This document shows, piece after piece, positions 62,801-64,000 of a stretch of 64,000 bases of DNA. The stretch comes from Macropodus opercularis (Eukaryota; Chordata; Actinopteri; Anabantiformes; Osphronemidae). The stretch is taken from the NCBI GenBank assembly GCA_030770545.1, contig CM061109.1, forward strand, positions 18,150,001 through 18,214,000, written 5' to 3'. The position numbers were made by a program, and so were the translations under genes. Each line of letters starts with the position of its first letter. Position 1 is the first letter of the stretch. The notes beneath the pieces are model-generated. The model searched no databases, was not told the DNA's origin, and worked only from the letters and a program-made list of their open reading frames with translations.

Positions 62801-63469
62801 TTTGAGCCTGTGACCTTGAAACTTTTGCTGAACGTTACACTCAACAGCTTTGCACGTGCACATGTATACAAAACCTGTTAACTCACGTTCTCTGCCTGAG
62901 GCTGTTGACCTTGTTTTACTGGTTTTATATTGCTAACACAAAACCCTTGCATTCATACACATTTTAAACAAGTAGCACATTGGAAACACTGCGGTGGAGC
63001 ACGATTCAGCTCAGCTTACTGGTGATTTCTTAGAACTAGTTCCATTGAGATGCTCTCAGGAGGTTGATAGTTCAGTCTGTACAAACGAGGACGTGACACG
63101 ATCACACGGAGGCTCTTAACACCATCGTTTCTTCTGTCTATGCAATCCTTGCTACAGCAATATTCCCTTGTCTTGTCACCTTAACACATTAACAAATTTT
63201 AATACTTACTCTTTGCTTAGAAAGCTTTGAAGCATTCTTCTAAATAAAACCTGGAGTTACTCCTAAAAGGTTTCTCATAATATCTGATTCTGTAAGAACC
63301 TGAATATTTCTGCTTACTAAACAAACTGTCTTAAAGAAAGTTAGATGAGTTGTAATAAAATTAATTGAATAAACAAAACACTGCTGAGTCTAAAAGATGC
63401 AGAATACTCGATGACAGTAACAGGCCTCTATGCGCGATCGCGTCGATTTCCCTTAAGGAAAGCAAAAGC

Positions 63470-63720
63470 GTTTATTATCTCATTTTTCAATAGAGGCTTT
63501 GTAATTTGGAAATGCTTCAAAATACTTGATGTGTAAATGTGCTTCCCCTGAGGACACCGTGCTGCCGCTGAAGTGCCGTGGCGCTAAAGTGAAGCGCCTC
63601 AGTGGCCATGACAATGTGCTAATGCTACAATGGGTCTCTAACGAGTGAGAGCCAGCGCTAATTTCCCTGTTTGACAAAAGGACTCTGTGATCTTTGGCTG
63701 TTAGCGGGTTGCTGTGCTAG
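63470..63720. promoter_or_regulatory. Candidate conserved non-coding block near the window end
   Basis: Unique, balanced-composition sequence containing ggcgctaaagtgaagcgcct, tgctaatgctac and cagcgctaatttcc. It codes for nothing recognisable. Its regulatory nature is inferred only. Confidence 0.2.
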
Positions 63721-64000
63721 CAGGTGTGTGTGGCTTAGAACTTCATTGTGGACTGTTGCATGCAGTCTGTGTGTGTGTGATACATTACACACACCAGTGC
63801 AGTGACATTTGTGTGTTCACACACACTAATTGCTGAGGTTACAGGGTTGGCGACGACCTGCTGGGGGTTGCTGGGCGCGGGTCACAGAGCAGACAGGCTG
63901 AGTGACGGGTCACTGACATCTCCCAGCATGCTCGGTGTTTTCTTGGCACAGGAATCGCTACTGTTGCTGAAGCCCTGATGAAGACGAGCTGTCAGCGTCG

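Larger units (their letters stand above)
56840..64000. other. Intergenic stretch to the window end
   Basis: About 7 kb with no recognised gene. It contains a long (TA)n tract, several GT repeats, a retroelement tail remnant at 59675, a CTCF-like site at 57492 and two candidate conserved blocks. AT content is high at 62040-62560. Confidence 0.65.

Noticed and set aside
1..64000. CRISPR arrays, operons, ribosome binding sites, phage or bacterial islands
   Set aside because: The window is vertebrate nuclear DNA with spliced genes, and no regularly spaced repeats or bacterial-type gene clusters are present.

Overview
The window is nuclear DNA from a ray-finned fish, most likely a spiny-rayed teleost. 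The evidence is a vertebrate tbx15 gene split by short GT-AG introns, an L2/CR1/Rex1-type LINE whose 3' end is typical of teleosts, many (CA)n and (TA)n microsatellites, and very low gene density. There are no operons or bacterial features.

Layout. Positions 1-13150 hold the 3' part of tbx15 on the plus strand: five coding exons (2914-3085, 6223-6390, 6560-6624, 8574-8671, 11348-12180) and a 3' UTR of about 0.95 kb ending at an AATAAA at 13126. The exons encoding the N-terminus and the first part of the T-box lie before the window; none was found in 1-2913. From 13.15 to 49 kb there is no recognisable protein gene. This stretch carries microsatellites, worn retroelement pieces, one well-preserved 5'-truncated LINE (45821-46830, minus strand), CTCF-like motifs, a strong 14-bp-arm hairpin, and several blocks that look like conserved non-coding elements. 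Positions 49280-50440 (minus strand) hold a complete single-exon gene for a ZP-domain membrane protein of the ZPLD1/cupulin type, with its own TATA box and a distal poly(A) signal. From 50.5 to 64 kb the sequence again looks non-coding, with long microsatellites and candidate regulatory blocks.

The most interesting unexplained parts are four. At 26.2-27.4 kb, CCAAT and CRE motifs, a TATAAAA, a good Kozak ATG, a GTGAGT donor, an acceptor and AATAAA signals line up as a possible two-exon gene whose frame stays open across the proposed splice. At 56.2-56.85 kb there is a second possible exon-intron unit. At 15826-16503 a 225-codon minus-strand open frame is long for intergenic sequence. At 19930-19970 there is a near-perfect hairpin. 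All four are predictions from sequence alone. The two confident genes are not obviously linked in function: Tbx15 is a nuclear T-box transcription factor, and the ZP protein is a secreted or membrane extracellular-matrix component. The long non-coding flank would suit distal enhancers of the developmental gene.
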